64,000 nucleotides of DNA from Dipteris shenzhenensis. Lineage: Eukaryota > Polypodiophyta > Polypodiopsida > Gleicheniales. The DNA is taken from the NCBI GenBank assembly GCA_047967505.1, contig CM106541.1, one strand, 5' to 3'. Positions 10,340 to 23,008 of this stretch are shown here, one piece after another; within the stretch, counting starts at the first letter, position 1, and the number at the start of each line of letters is the position of its first letter. A model generated the notes under the pieces. The model was not told the DNA's origin and searched no databases. It was given only the letters and a program-made list of their open reading frames with translations. The translations under genes and the position numbers were made by a program.

Positions 10340-11330
10340 ATAAATCTTCTTTAAAAAATGATAAATGAACTTAAGTGAGTTAAGGTTGTAGGATGAGGCG
10401 TTCTTTCTACGGCCTGAATTCTCCTTGGTTCAATTCTAATGCCATTCTTAGAAATCACATGAGCAAGTAGAATACCAACTCGAACAATGAACACACTTTT
10501 GGTAGAATTCAATAAAATACCAACTCGTCTATATCTATCAAATATCTTTCCTAAAGGAGCTAAATGAACAGAGACAATTGAGTATACACAAAAATCATTT
10601 AAATATACTCGATAAGATAGTCTTTGACGCTTCTACCATAAACCTTTAAAAAGCCTGATGGTGCATTCCGGAGTCACAAAAGACATGACTTTTGTGACAA
10701 ACACCCCATTCATTGACCAAAGCATTCTTAGATGGTGCATTTCCAAGTCACAAAAGGCATGAGTTTCGTGACATAAACACCCCATTCAATGACAAAAGCA
10801 TTCTTAGTTTGCTCCTTGGGTGCAACAAAAATTTGATTATAACCACTATAGCCATCCACAAATGAGTACATCTCATGTGCTGCAACTTGGTCAAGTATAT
10901 CATATAGTTTGGGCACTCAGTTTCCTATAATCCACAAACACTTTGAGTTTTCCATTCTTCTTATATACTACCACAATAGAGAAGAGCCAACCACTTTTGT
11001 CAATGGCATAAATGAATCTAGCCCGAATGAGTTTATCTATCTCAGCCTTAACCTGCTTGGCATAATAAGGATTCATTCTATACCTTTGTTGCTAGATTGG
11101 TTTTGCATATGGTACCAATGGGATTCTGTGTTGATAGATATCTGAAGGAACCCCTTCTAAATCAATATAACTCCAAGCAAAAACATCTCGGTATTTAATG
11201 AATAGACCTTTAACTGCTTGAATCTGGTCACCAATCACATGGGTACTGATAACAATAGTCTTTGGCTCCTCCTTTATCTCCAGATTCAATTCTTGTGTTG
11301 GTTTTGGAAAAAAATGTTTAGGAACCAAGC
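10340..11330 (-). pseudogene. Gypsy reverse transcriptase remnant
   Basis: The frame at 10728-10916 encodes the palm segment ILDQVAAHEMYSFVDGYSGY, containing the catalytic Asp of the F.D..SGY motif, then EWGVYVTKLMPF. The frame at 11092-11328 is the region upstream (RDVFAWSYIDLEGVP, a DM-GI-like plant gypsy motif). The YLDD-type box expected near 10590 is not legible in any frame I could follow. A duplicated segment (CACAAAAGACATGACTTTTGTGAC and a close copy) near 10675-10770 has disrupted the frame. Confidence 0.75.
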
Positions 11331-11588
11331 CGAGTGATTTATCAACCTTTGCTTGGCCAACTCTCTTTCACCTACTATATCTTCAAGACATTGGTTGGAT
11401 AAAGATTCCACTGTGCAGCTATTTTATCATCCTTAATCTTCTATTTGTGTTCAGCAGCCACTTGGAAGAGATTAAGCTCTCCCACTGGTAGGATCTGCAA
11501 TTCCATTAGCCCAGTTTCAACATCCTATGGATACTAATCTTGAAATTCTAAATCTTTTGGTTTATAACTCTTAGGTACTTTGTCGAGA

Positions 11589-11960
11589 TTAGCAGGAATC
11601 TTTACTTCTATATCCAATCTTGATTGTCATTAACTTATTTCCCCAGTCATGTAATACTTTTGTGCTATTTACCAAAGGTCTTCCAAGCAAGAGTGGGTAG
11701 GGACTCTCTTCCATAGGGATCACCAATAAACTTACTATGTAATACCCAATGGTAAGCACAAAATCAAAAAGCATACCTATTGATTCGATTGGCCTTTTAT
11801 CTGCCATTTAGACTCAAAATGGTGAAGGCTTCACATTCTTGAGCTTCAGTTTGTTGACCACATCTTGTAAAATGATCTTTACTCTAGAGCCACCATCTAT
11901 AATTACACCTAACACATTCTACTTTTTGATATTTTACATTGATGACTCCTACTTTCCTTA
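11589..11960 (-). pseudogene. Gypsy aspartic protease remnant
   Basis: The minus strand encodes IIDGGSRVKIILQDVVNKL at about 11840-11900, then after two stops MADKRPIESIGM, and ends with PLLLGRPLV. This is the arrangement of plant retropepsin-like proteases (active-site D-x-G, then the LGRP motif). The active-site triad reads DGG instead of DSG or DTG; this form is known in some plant gypsy copies but would need comparison. Confidence 0.6.
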
Positions 11961-11999
11961 TCCACCATTGGAGGGTCAATGTTTGGAATGGTGACAAAT

Positions 12000-12910
12000 G
12001 AGTCATCTCTTAAGTAGTATTTTCTTCATTTTGGAGATGATGTAGGAGGAATTCTCTACAATAGGGAAATTTTGTAATCGTGCCACTATCAAGCTAACCT
12101 TCATGTTTTGGAAAGATATCCACCATTTTCTCTACTCACAAGGTTGCCATAATTACAAGAAGCATGGTTTTGTACCACAATCTCGTATGGAGGATGGTCT
12201 TTATTTGTGGTTCTAGATGTCTCTATGTGAAATATCTCCCTGTGTTCCTCCTCTACCATGATTGTCTTCGTTATTCTTGCATGTGACTAAAGAGCCTTCT
12301 TTATGTTATCGTGACGCAATGCGTTGATAAAGTTACTTGCACTAACTCCTGCTACATTATCATGCCTATAAGATGGAGACATACTCAATCACAAATCCAA
12401 TGGAAAAATCATCTATGATTATCTTTCAATCTCATCAAATGTGAGCTTAGCTCCCTCTACAATAGGCCAAAATCTTGGTACTTGATGGGGAAAATGCCTT
12501 ATAGTAGAACTAAATTTCCACGCATGTCTTATGTTATATTGCGAAGAATTACACCATATATGCATGCTTTCCTTACAACCAAATGGGCTCTACGAAGAAT
12601 CATGGTGCAAGAGATTTTATAATGTACTACTTGCTACATTTCAACCCTTGATCTAGGATTAACATCTTGTTTATGCTCTTGCTTTCTCCCTGCTCTACCA
12701 TGATTATCTTTATAATTCTTGCATTTGATTAAAGAGCCTTGTTTATGTTCTCATGTGCTACTTGTCCCACATTGTATTCATAAAGTTACTTGCACTACCT
12801 CCTCTTATACCATTAGACCTACAATGGCAATGATGTTTACCTTTTGGGAATCCTCAATCACAACTGTAATGGCAAAACCAGCTATGATAATCTTTAAACC
12901 TTACCCTTTA
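12000..12910 (-). pseudogene. Probable gypsy gag remnant with an internal duplication
   Basis: The minus strand around 12200-12340 reads in a broken frame with FINALRHDNIKKAL-like and charged segments, in the position of a gag C-terminus. The stretch at about 12258-12450 recurs in diverged form at about 12697-12900 (shared CATGATT.TCTT, CTTGCAT.TGA.TAAAGAGCCTT, ATAAAGTTACTTGCACTA). This indicates a tandem duplication of roughly 440 bases. Assignment to gag rests on position only. Confidence 0.4.
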
Positions 12911-12949
12911 CTTGAAAAATTGTGGGTCACAAGTCAATGTTTGCTAACA

Positions 12950-15900
12950 CCCTTACTAGTATGTTTCAAGCTTCTTTTTGTCTTGACAGAATTGTGTTTA
13001 TTTGTTTGAGATGGGTAGGAATAAGAATTTTAATTACATGAAGACTTATGCAAGAAACATGGAAAATGTAATGAGCACATAACCATCTGTCTAGCACAAA
13101 AGGTGACAAGCAGACTGATATATGCATCCTTCTGGGACATAGAAAGGTTCTAGACTTGCAAATTTTAATCTTTGTAAATGTCTCATCATTGTAGAATGGT
13201 ATCCTCGTAGACCAAACAAAAAACATAATGACAAGGCAAATGAGTCTATTGGACAAACGGTGGAGGAAGTGTTTGCCCAACTATTGAAAGCTAGTGCCAT
13301 TAATCATTCTTGAAAAGGATAAGAAAATTAACATATTCAAAATGCATCAACTTAGGTGAAATTTGGTAAACAAAATTTCCCTCATTGTTTTGCTTTCTAT
13401 GTGCTTCTCTACTCAGTGTGCAACTCATGGGATTGATAAGAGCGTGCATATTTCTAGCTTGTGCATGTTTGCGGAATTTTACATGAATGATGTTGGACAA
13501 TTAGCCAAGATAAATAAGTAAGCCATAAGCTAAGAGAATAACTATACTTGCATGCAAATTTTGCTAAATAAATGGGACTATCCATTCATGACAAGTTGAG
13601 TTTATGTATAGGTTGAATGAGTATGTGTATGTCCATCAAACCCAAAAGAAGGCAATATTCTTGATTCAACAGTTTGAGATATTAATTCAACAATTTTCTT
13701 GTATAGAGATGATTGTGCTACTTAAAGTTTTACTAGACATCAAAGGGAATGGATCTAATCAAGAATACAAAAAGATTTGAAATTAGAGGGTGAAGGACAT
13801 GGGAAACCTTCCATTGTCATCTTATAGCAACTCTTTTAGAAGGTATGTATTTTCCATGTCTTTGGATCAAAATGTCTTTTGTGCATCATAGTGGGGTTGA
13901 TTGTTGTTGTGCATTAGTATTTGTATTTAAATTTTAGATGGCACTATTGAAGACAACTATTGTGTATTAGTGATGGTATTTTGATAGGATGAAATGGATC
14001 AAAGAGTGGAAAACAAACTACTAGCAAAGGACAAATGCACCTTTTAACACTTTATGAATTACAAGTGTACATAGTGTTTTACCATGGAAAACTCTACCAG
14101 AAAAACGTATGTACTATTGATAGAGTGTGCCTTATAACACTATAGGAATTACAAGTGTACATAGTGTCTTACCAAAGAAAACTCTTTCCCCTTTCATTTG
14201 AATCTCAATGGGTGCAATACCAACTATGGCTCCATAGGTTCCTTTGACACCTTACCTGCAAAGGGTCATATATAGGTAATTGGCACCTAAGTTGCATTAT
14301 TTGTTATATGAGGTCTGAATAATTCAAAAAATTTGGTTGATTTATACAAAGGGAATAAACTTTGAGTGAATGATTTTGTGAGATCTGCAAATTGGGTTGC
14401 ATTTTGTTATTTCCTTATGAAATATGATATTTTTTTGAGGGAAAATTTTAAGTGCTTCAAATATTTTATATAAAATGTTGAATTTAAAAAGTTCTTAAAA
14501 ATTGGTTTTTTAAATATATTTACATTCAAGAAAAAAAATCCATACAAAAATATTTTGTACAAGAAGAATATCCTAATTCATGATTCAAACTCCTAATTTC
14601 ATATATTAAATAACATTATACGCAAATTTTGTCCAACTTTTCAAAAATATTCATTTATCGTCTTTGATAAATGTGACTTAGATTGGCATCTCAGATGCTC
14701 TTCTTTATGTTTGGAGATACGTGGCAAGGCTGCTTGGGTTTGTTTGTGTTTCTTAGTTTTTGATCGAATTCAAATATCTTAGGCACTTTAATGGGACTTC
14801 TAAGATAAAAGTTTTCCCACCTCTAGCTCCAGTCTTAAGGTAGCAAAAAAGCCTCATGTGGACATACCAGCATGTGAGCCTTAGAAGGGTAAGAAATACA
14901 TTTCTTCCATTTGAAATTTATCTATTCATCTTGCATTAGAAATAACAATTTGGATGTCTATTGAGTGCGAGCTTCAATTAATAGCAAAAGTAGACATTGT
15001 CGATGGTGCCAAATCTTTTTCATAATACTTTGGACATCAAATTAGTAGTCCTTGATCATAACCCTAATCCTAATACCCTAGTGAATGAGTAGTCCCTCCA
15101 AGGAAAACTCTAATCCTAATACACTTTATTGACTTGTAATTTTAGGCCCTACTATAGGAAACCTTCTCTAGTTCTAGATTGGAAATGACCTTCTTGGTCA
15201 TGTTTATCTCCTTTTGGGATTAACCTTCATTATTGACAAATATCTTATTATTATCTTGTACAGTAACTAGCCTGTTTGGCATGTCTTTGGGAAGTTATCA
15301 AAATGAAAAGTAAGAAAAGAAAGATTTATTAACATCTAAGAAAGTCCAATATGGGCTATGACACCAAATCATATAACATCATCTGGAAAAAAACTCCCTT
15401 GGTCAAAATCAAGAGGTGTCTAGTGTCAAAACTAAAGCTAAAACTCAAACTAGAAAAAGAAGTACCATCCACGTCCTTGCCATGTGTCCCGTATAAGTGA
15501 TGTGATCTTTACATGGACTTGACGGGTCCCACAAAGAGTTCTAATGGCTTTAGAATATGTTTGCAATTTATTGTATGTCACCTCCGATTCCTCTCTATGG
15601 GGCATACTTGTAGCATGCATGTGCTACCAACTTCATAGTGGTGGACTTTGGGCCTATAAGAATGCATCCCAAGCACATACAGACTTCGTTGAAAGGCTAA
15701 ATTAAATTATTTACACTATAGTTGAGTTTCATTGGTATTAAGACTCATAATCTTGGCTTTAACAAGGTTGAACTTTATATCTTAGCTCTCATAGAAGGCC
15801 TTAGGGTTGCCATATGTAAACCCCTTGTTGTGTTTAAGACTAACACGACATCATAAGAATTGAGCAAGATGAAGTTGAGAGTTTGTACCACCATGCATCT

Positions 15901-15970
15901 CTTCCACAAAATTTGTCCACAAAAGAGTCCAACTCATTCATGTGTAATAGATAGATAGAGAGAGGCCTCG
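12950..15970. other. Gene-poor stretch, no recognised features
   Basis: Open frames on both strands are short and match nothing I know. A local duplication of about 90 bases occurs at about 14036-14085 and 14126-14180 (shared AATTACAAGTGTACATAGTGT). The rest is AT-rich with no recognisable domains, inverted repeats or long tandem arrays. Confidence 0.5.

Positions 15971-15972
<2 letters not shown>

Positions 15973-16039
<67 letters not shown>
15973..16039. repeat. (AG)n microsatellite
   Basis: An almost pure GA dinucleotide run of about 66 bases. Confidence 0.98.
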
Positions 16040-16042
<3 letters not shown>

Positions 16043-17100
16043 TGAAATTGCTCTAATAAAATCCATAAATGATCAACCAAGATTTATGAGCCAATAAAAA
16101 AACAATCATATGTTCACTTCCTACAACTCTAGATGCACTCTCTACTTAAGATGCTTTCAAAATCTCTAAATGGACTTTGAAGTTCCCTACTATGTGTTTA
16201 AGATCCCAAACATTTCCAAAGTCGAAATTCCAAACATATAATGACCATAACATAGAATAGAGTAGAATTTCTTCATTACTTTTCTTATTTTATTGCCCTT
16301 TTGAAAAAGTGATAAGATCAAACTACTAAATTGAGAGATAAAAGGACTCTTACTTATGCAAAGACTAGAACCTATAGAAGTAATCACTCCATACTTAATC
16401 GTATCAAATATGTTTTCAGCCAGTGTGAGGCACTCATATGATTCTAACACAACATCCTCAAGTTGTTATTCAGCATAGATATCTATTTTTTTAAACCTAA
16501 AGAACATTGAGTCATGCTAAGATATAAGAAACTATAAATAGCTCGGCTCCTCTTTCTCCACACTTAGTTTTTTAGAATTATCATTTCTTTGATGTGGATG
16601 GTTGACTTTGTATTTCCCATGAGGCTAGTGCGATATATATTAGTGTCAAATCATACTGAATATATTGGTTTGAGGTTACTATATTCTACATGTGTTTTTT
16701 TCGAATGTGATTTTAGCTGGTTGGTACCCTTAATTTTTTGAATGGAAGTGAATGTGATTGTAGCTTGTTTGTACCCTAAATTTTTTAATAATTTGAGTAA
16801 TATCCTTAATTGAGTGCCTTGTAATGTGTTTTATATGCCCATATTTGGTTGTTTTGGAAACAGATTATAAATAGACCTCCCAAATCCCCAACAATCTTCC
16901 CTTCCTTAGGTTGCCACCATTCGGCATTTGGATACCTTGCTATCCCATGTAGCAGAGAAAATTAAGCATGATGAAGAATGGGTTAAGTTTAATGTGGAAG
17001 TGCACACACGTGGGTGGGGTCAAGATAGATCGTCAAGGGAGTAGCATTTCTTGAGGGTCACAAGAACCAACATGAGGGATCTCCACAAGCTTTGGAGGGA
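16040..17100. other. No recognised features
   Basis: Scattered short open frames only. The plus strand at about 16920-17100 is nearly open but has in-frame stops (see next entry). Confidence 0.4.
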
Positions 17101-17383
17101 CTGATTTGAGCTAGAAATAAAAAAGGAGGAGACCTGGAAGGATATTATGGATTGTGTTCACATCTTCTTGGACCGTGGGTGCATCGTCCAAGAAGAGTAT
17201 CAGTATATAGAAGAAGATGTGCAAGATGTGGTCCCAAGTGACCCTTCCAGCCATGAGGAGGAGGATAGTATGAGTGATAGTAACACAGAGCAATATACCT
17301 GCTCTTTGTTTAACATATGCATGAGAATGTCTCTTTGGAGACAAATTTTGTTTATGAATACTCTTTTTGTGTACATATGTTAA
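16960..17383 (+). pseudogene. Unrecognised small coding remnant with acidic tail
   Basis: An open frame with Met at 17147 gives 78 residues: a mixed N-terminus followed by a strongly acidic, Ser-rich stretch (EEDVQDVVPSDPSSHEEEDS). The same phase upstream to about 16960 reads as a plausible charged protein (KHDEEWVKFNVEV, MRDLHKLW) interrupted by stops. This suggests the end of a decayed gene, perhaps of transposon origin. No family is recognised. Confidence 0.3.
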
Positions 17384-17964
17384 TGTATTTTATGGAGATA
17401 TATGATAATATATGATAATGTCTTTTTATGGAGACCAATGTTGTTATCAATATGAATTTTGTTTATCAATACAAATTTGTCATAGTTTTAGTAAATTGAA
17501 CTTGAGTTTTAAGTAGTAAATTGTCTTTTAAGTACAGTGTAAGTATTTAATTTTTTTTCACTTCTTACCCGATCTTGTATTTGTGTTTGTTTTCTTGTTT
17601 GTGTTTGTGTGATCGGGGAGGCATGGATCCCCATGGAGCAATGCTCCAACACGACCAGATCTCAAGTCATTCATAGCTTGCCAGGCCAGGTCAAAGTCTG
17701 TGTGTGTTTTGCAACAACAAACATTCATGTTTTTGAGTTTCTTGATGTACTAGGGCTTACAATGCTCAAAGCTCCTCTACCCAATTGAAATGTCTAGATT
17801 GTGATCCACAAACTTGAGATACAACTCCATCTACTGACCCAACAATGCGAGAACAACAGAACAGTGAGCCCTCTTTTAAATGGAACAATAGTACAATGAG
17901 CCCCCTTTTTGCACTACTAAAATAAGACAAAACATAGTCCAATAAAAGTATATAATGAAGCAAA

Positions 17965-18875
17965 ATAATTTTCAACCACCATGTTGGTTTAGGATAGTCA
18001 TAGTTTCAACTATCGAGTTGGTTTAGGATAGTCACAATTTCAATCACCGGGTTGGTTTAGGACACATTTAGGACAGTTAACCATCGGGCTAGTTTAGGAT
18101 AGTCACAATTTCAACCATCGGGATGGTTTAGGACATTGTCACAATTTCAACCACCGGACTGGTTTAGCTGGACGGCGGTCTCAACTTCACATATTAGACA
18201 ATAACAAGTATATTGCTTTTCATTTTTGAATGTCACAATTAGAAAATAACAATAGATTTCTTTTCATTTTTGAATTTCACAATTTCAATTACAATTTCAG
18301 TCAGTAATTACTGTTTGTGTCTTGAACCAGCACCAGGCTGGTTTAGGACAATCACATTAAGTCCAAGCCATCCCAGTCTAGAAATAGTGGTATATGACCC
18401 GAATAGTAGGAAATTAAATTTAACAAATTTAAGTACTAAGAAACACAATAATTTCAACCACCAGGCTGGTCAACAACTAATGTCTATTCAACCACGTTGG
18501 TTTAGGACAATCACATGACTGGTGATTGAGCTAAAGCAGCCACAGTTGCATGAGGTTCCAACCACCAGGCTGGTTTAGTAAAATAACAATATATTGCTAT
18601 TCTATTGTGAAATATATCACTGTTAATTTTTGCTCAACCATGCCACCTGGCTAGACAACAACTAATGTATGTTCAACCACGCTGTGGTTCAGGACAATCA
18701 CATAATTGGCGATTGAGCTGAACCAGCCTCCCTACAGTTGCATGATGATGTTCAAACCACCGGGCTGGTTTAGGACAATCACATTTAGTCCAAGCCTGGT
18801 TTAAGAAATGAAAGAGAAATGAAACAAGTAAACTATCCCAAAGCTTAATCACAAAAAACCACCGGGCTGGTTTAA
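17965..18875. repeat. Degenerate minisatellite built on a CACCGGGCTGGTTTAGGACA core
   Basis: The core (variants of CAACCACCGGGCTGGTTTAG followed by GACAATCACA) recurs at least a dozen times. It is dense at 17970-18170 with a period of about 30-35 bases, then more widely spaced (near 18340, 18455, 18490, 18560, 18680, 18760 and 18860) with unrelated spacers. Open frames here are by-products. Confidence 0.85.
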
Positions 18876-18897
18876 GCACCACTGACTTGCATTGTAT

Positions 18898-19162
18898 CTA
18901 GCATGTGTATGATGTTCTCCTCAAACACCTTGCTCCCATCCGCTTTTTACATATTTCCTTTCTATTTGGAGAAACTCTCATATTTTCGTGCCAAAATGTT
19001 GTCATCACTGTAGCAATGACTTCTGCACTTAGGTTATCTCTCCTTTTCTTGCATTCTGTTGAAGCCCACCGACTTCTTGGGCCATTTCTCAGGTTAGAGA
19101 GCATCGCCTCTTGGACGTGCATCTCCTGAGGTGTTGGTAGGGTTGTTACTCTACGAACTTTA
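18898..19162 (-). pseudogene. 3' part of an unrecognised reading frame interrupted by copia element 2
   Basis: The minus strand is open from the element border at 19162 to a stop at 18898. It encodes a basic segment ending FWHENMRVSPNRKEICKKRM and further Arg-rich residues. If the element and one copy of its target duplication are removed, this frame joins without a stop to the open frame at 24672-24794. The family is unknown; the composition (basic, WH.N.R..PN.K) would suit a transposon-encoded or plant-specific DNA-associated protein, but that is a guess. Confidence 0.5.
19158..19162. repeat. Target site duplication CTTTA (left)
   Basis: The five bases before the left LTR are identical to those after the right LTR (24672-24676). 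This is the usual length for copia insertions. Confidence 0.9.
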
Positions 19163-19518
19163 TGTGAAGAGAGTGGGAGAGAAGGAAGGAGTCTCACTTG
19201 CGGCTTTCTCACATACACAATGGGGGAATACACACAAAGGTGGAGGCTAAAAACAATTTTCCTCTTCTTAGTTGTGAAAGCCAAAAGAACACTCTAAGTA
19301 CAAAAGGAATAGGTGAACCCTATATGTGGGTCTCAAACCAAACTCAGCTAACTAAGGTGGCATACTAACTGAGCCACTAACTAGAGTACATAAGGATAGC
19401 TATCCTCCAGCTATTATTCATGGGCGGTGTACCAACCACATCTGCAGCTAACAAGTCGGTGACATAAATGCACAATGGTCACCTTGGCATATCACGAGTG
19501 GAGCTCGATAGCTCAACA
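19163..19518 (-). repeat. 3' LTR of copia element 2
   Basis: 356 bp, starting TGTGAAGAGAGTGGG on the plus strand and ending CTCAACA. It is preceded by the target duplication CTTTA. It differs from the other LTR at about 17 positions. Confidence 0.96.
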
Positions 19519-19530
19519 CTCCCCCTCGAG
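19519..19530 (-). promoter_or_regulatory. Polypurine tract of copia element 2
   Basis: On the minus strand CTCGAGGGGGAG lies directly against the TGTTGAG start of the 3' LTR. It is the primer site for second-strand cDNA synthesis. Confidence 0.9.
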
Positions 19531-20230
19531 CTCAATCCCAATTCTTGCACACCAAGAAGGTCTTTGAACTTGCGCAGCTTCTCTATGCCCAGTGCCTTTG
19601 TGAATATGTCAGCTACTTGATCCTCTATGGTGACATAAACTAGATCAATAAAACCTACTAGAAACTTCTCCTGCACATAGTGATAATGCACCTCAATGTG
19701 CTTTGTTTTAGCATGATAGATTGGGTTATTTGCCAAGTGTATACTGCTCATGTTCTCACAATAAATGACAACTGGCCCATCTGTAGACTGATGCATATCA
19801 TAAAGTAGCTTATGCAACCAAGCTACCTCACATGCAGCCATTGCTGCACCCCTGTACTCAGCCTCTGTGCTCGACAAGGCAACTGTAGGTTGTTTCTTGC
19901 TGCTCCAAGTGACTGCAGCACTCCCAAAAGAGAACATATATCCATTGATTCGTCTATCAGAAATACTACCAGCCCAATCAACATCAGTGTATCCATGCAA
20001 CTGTATCTGAACCCCAGTCTCATAAAATAGTCCATACTGCAATGTGGACTTCACATACCTCACTATGCATCTAGCCGCATCCAAATGCGGTTTCCTTGGA
20101 GCCTGCATAAACTGACTTACCAAACCAACAGCATAGCTCAAATATGGCTTGGTAATAGTCATATAAATCAAACTTCCTACTATGCGTCTGTACATAGTAG
20201 GGTCTGTCTTCCAGAAGCTCACCTGCATCT
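19531..20230 (-). pseudogene. Copia element 2 RNase H and end of reverse transcriptase
   Basis: The minus-strand frame covers the thumb (YRRIVGSLIYMTITKPYLSY) and the whole RNase H: YTDVDWAGSISDRR with a catalytic Asp, ALSSTEAEYRGAA with the Glu, then YCENMSSI and HAKTKHIEVHYHYVQEK. The third acidic position is Glu in YCEN where Asp is usual in YCDN. The stretch ends VADIFTKAL and a short tail reaching the PPT. It is out of frame with the upstream polymerase, the shift lying near 20215. Confidence 0.92.
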
Positions 20231-21173
20231 GCGTTCAGCTTCACATTCTGCTCCAAAGGAATTGAAATAGGCTTATAGCCTGTCATCCCATATTTGGACA
20301 GCATGTCCAATCCATACTGCCTCTGCAAGAGCCATATCGCACTTGTGGATCTAATCACCTCAATGCCCAAGAAGTAACGCAGCTCTTCTAAATCCTTCAT
20401 CTCAAACTTCTGCTTCAATAGCATTTTCACATGAAGGATATCTTCATCACTATCACCTGTGATGATCAAATCATCAGCATAAATGACAAGCAGCATAATA
20501 CCTTTCTCTATTTTTCTCACATAAAGTGAGAAATCTGCCTTGGAAATCTGAAAGCCAATAGTGACAAGATACTGCCCTATCTTGTCAGACCATGCTCTGG
20601 GTGCTTGCTTCAAGCCATACAAGGATTTCTTCAACCTGCAAACAAACTTAAGATGAACAGCATGAACATAACCTAGTGGCTGCTCCATATAGACCTCTTC
20701 TTGCAAATCACCATGCAAGAAAGCATTCTTTACAGCCATCTGATGTAAAGACCATCCCTTTGATGCACCCATAGCAATGACTGCTCTTACAGTTGACATC
20801 CTTGCAACTGGACTGAATGTTTCTTCATAATCAATGCCATACGTCTGTGCATACCCCTTGACAACTAATCTTGCCTTGTATCTGTTCATCTGTTCATAGA
20901 ACCATCTGCATTGTGCTTCACCTTATAAACCCACTTGCAGCCAATTGCATTCTTGTCTTTAGGCAAAGGCACCAATTCCCATGTAGCATTTGCTTCCAAG
21001 GCATCCATTTCTTCATCCATGGCTTTCTCCCATTTTTCTTTTCCCATGGCTTGCTCAAAAGAAGTGGGTTCTGGTTCATGTATCACTTTGACCATATAGG
21101 CATAGTGATTTGTTGTAAATCCATCATATTTCAGCCTATCCACAAGATACCTAGCTCTGGTAGACCTGTGCAA
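20215..21173 (-). pseudogene. Copia element 2 reverse transcriptase (inactive)
   Basis: Encoded in two frames: 20886-21173 ([20 protein letters not shown]) and 20215-20889 (RYKARLVVKGYAQTYGIDYE, FSPVARMSTVRAV, LKKSLYGLKQAPRAW, YADDLIITG). They are split by a tandem 8-base duplication, CTGTTCAT at 20882-20889 and 20890-20897. The YADD box is intact, but the first catalytic Asp (HQMDVKNAFLHG in relatives) is Ala here, codon 20734-20736, so the polymerase would be dead even in frame. Confidence 0.93.
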
Positions 21174-21550
21174 AATAGGTCACTACCAGGTGCTCTCAAA
21201 ACATCCCTTGTCTTCCTTACTCCAGGTGTAACAATAGAAGGAATACCCAACTCGTCATCAATGCTCTGTTCTAAGCCACTCGATTCACCATCCACATAAG
21301 AGTGACCTACATTCACATCAACCATGGGCTGATCTACTTTCTCTTTTCCTTTTCGTGATACTTGCATACCACTATCTACATTGCTTTGAGGAGATTCTCC
21401 TGATCTCAATCTGCCTGTCCATGGCGAAGTATGTGAACCACTGCTAGAGGACACTACATGTCCACTAATATTTTGTGATTGCTACTGTGAATTCTGTGCA
21501 GCATTACCATTTTGTGTATCTAAATCATCAATCACATTTACTGGTTTATA
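21174..21550 (-). pseudogene. Copia element 2 linker between integrase and reverse transcriptase
   Basis: Low-complexity Ser- and Gly-rich coding sequence (SSSSGSHTSPWTGRLRSGES) typical of the copia linker. It contains stops near 21485 and 21553 and a frame shift near 21150. Confidence 0.7.
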
Positions 21551-22381
21551 TCAGCTCCTCATCTCATAAAAAACAACATCTCTGCTCACTGTAAACTTAT
21601 GAGTAGAAGGGTTAGAGCATCTATACTCTTTTTGCTGCAGAGAATAACCAATAAAGATGCACTTCTCAGCTTTTGGATCCAACTTGGATCTCAGCTCATT
21701 TGGCACATGAACATAGGCAATGCAACCAAAAACTCTCAAATGAGAAATATCTGGTTTCCTACCAGTATACATCTCCTCTGGCGTCATGCCATGTATTGCT
21801 ATAGTGGGAGTCCTGTTCATTATGTAGACTGCTGTAGCAACTGCTTTAGCCCAATAATAATATGGTAGGTCTTTTTTGTCGAGCATGGCACGAGATACCT
21901 CTCCAATATGCCTGTTTTTCCTTTCTGCAAGTCCATTTTGTTGTGGGGTATGACTGCATGAATATTGCTGCTTTATGCCATGCTTCTGTAGGAACCTTGC
22001 AAACTCATTTGAGAGGTACTCTCCCCCTCCATCTGACCTTAGGCATTTTATTTGCAAGCCTATTTCTTTTTCAACCATAGCTTTAAAAGCTTTGAAATGC
22101 CCAAACACTTCACTTTTCTTTTTCTTAAAATACACCCAAACTTTTCTGCTGTAGTCATCAATAAAAGTGACAAAATAATGACAGCCTCCAATAGATGCAA
22201 CTTTAGTAGTCCACACATCAGAGTGGATCAATTCCAATGGACTCTTACTCTCTTGAACATTTCTAGGAAATGGTTTCCTTGCATGTTTTCCAAATTGACA
22301 GGCTTCACATACCTTATGCATTTATGCAACTTTGAACTTAGGCAATCCTGCAACAATATTTTGGGCCTGCATTAATTTAAG
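21551..22381 (-). pseudogene. Copia element 2 integrase
   Basis: The frame at 21551-22321 encodes the second zinc pair (CEACQFGKHARKPFP) and a complete core with all three acidic residues: Asp in HSDVWTTK, Asp in RSDGGGEYLS and Glu in NGLAERKNR. The C-terminal motifs RVFGCIAYVHVP and KCIFIGYSLQQKEYRC follow. Upstream, two nonsense codons break the link to gag-protease: TGA at 22382-22384 and TAA at 22322-22324, both explicable as C-to-T changes (from CGA and CAA). Confidence 0.93.
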
Positions 22382-23008
22382 TCACTGTACATTAACATGA
22401 CCAATGCGTTTATGCCAGATATCAATATCTGCAACTACACTGGTCCCATGTGCAAACATTGCTGCACTCAATTCAGGCATGTCTACATCCAACGTAAACA
22501 TCCTGCCCTTCTTCTTCCCTTTTGCTATCAAGCGACCTTTATTTTTCATATCCTCAACAAAGCATCCATGAGGATTAAATCTGACCTGCAAGCCTTGCTC
22601 AGCCATTTGACCAACAGAAACTAGGTTCTTGGTGATATTCGGTACATGAAATACATCAGACAGATATTTCTTTTTCCCATCCTGCATAGACAAAGGAATT
22701 TTACCAATCTGCACAATAAAATGTGCAGTATCATCACCACTCTCCACAAATCTTGGTCTTTCCATTTTCCTTGCATCCTGCATCCATTCTGCATGACCTG
22801 TCATGTGGTTTGACGCACTTGAGTCAACATACCACACATCATTACTTTCTTCTGCACTTGTCCCAGAATTGGTCATGTGCTGCACCATAAACAAATGCTC
22901 ATTTTTGTCATCACCCTGTCTACTAGAGGATGCATAATTGCTTGGCTGCAATTTTCCAATCATGATGTCATTCTGCTTTTTATAGCAGTCTCTAACCATA
23001 TGACCCAT
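22382..23008 (-). pseudogene. Copia element 2 gag end and aspartic protease
   Basis: The frame begins with the zinc knuckle end (GHMVRDCYKK). It continues with the protease WYVDSSASNHMT, where the active-site triad reads DSS instead of DSG, and the linker SDVFHVPNITKNLVSVGQMA. It ends with IWHKRIGHVNVQ, the first His pair of integrase. The frame is open to the TGA at 22382. Confidence 0.9.

Larger units (their letters stand above)
8935..12450 (-). mobile_element. Ty3/gypsy element, heavily decayed
   Basis: From high to low coordinate the minus strand carries a probable gag remnant, a retropepsin-like protease, reverse transcriptase, RNase H and integrase, the domain order of Ty3/gypsy elements. 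No LTR pair could be recognised on either side, so the limits are those of recognisable coding sequence. Every domain is broken by stops or frame shifts. Confidence 0.85.

Noticed and set aside
17965-18875. Possible CRISPR-like array because of spaced repeats
   Set aside because: Eukaryotic context, imperfect repeats and irregular spacers; it is a degenerate minisatellite.
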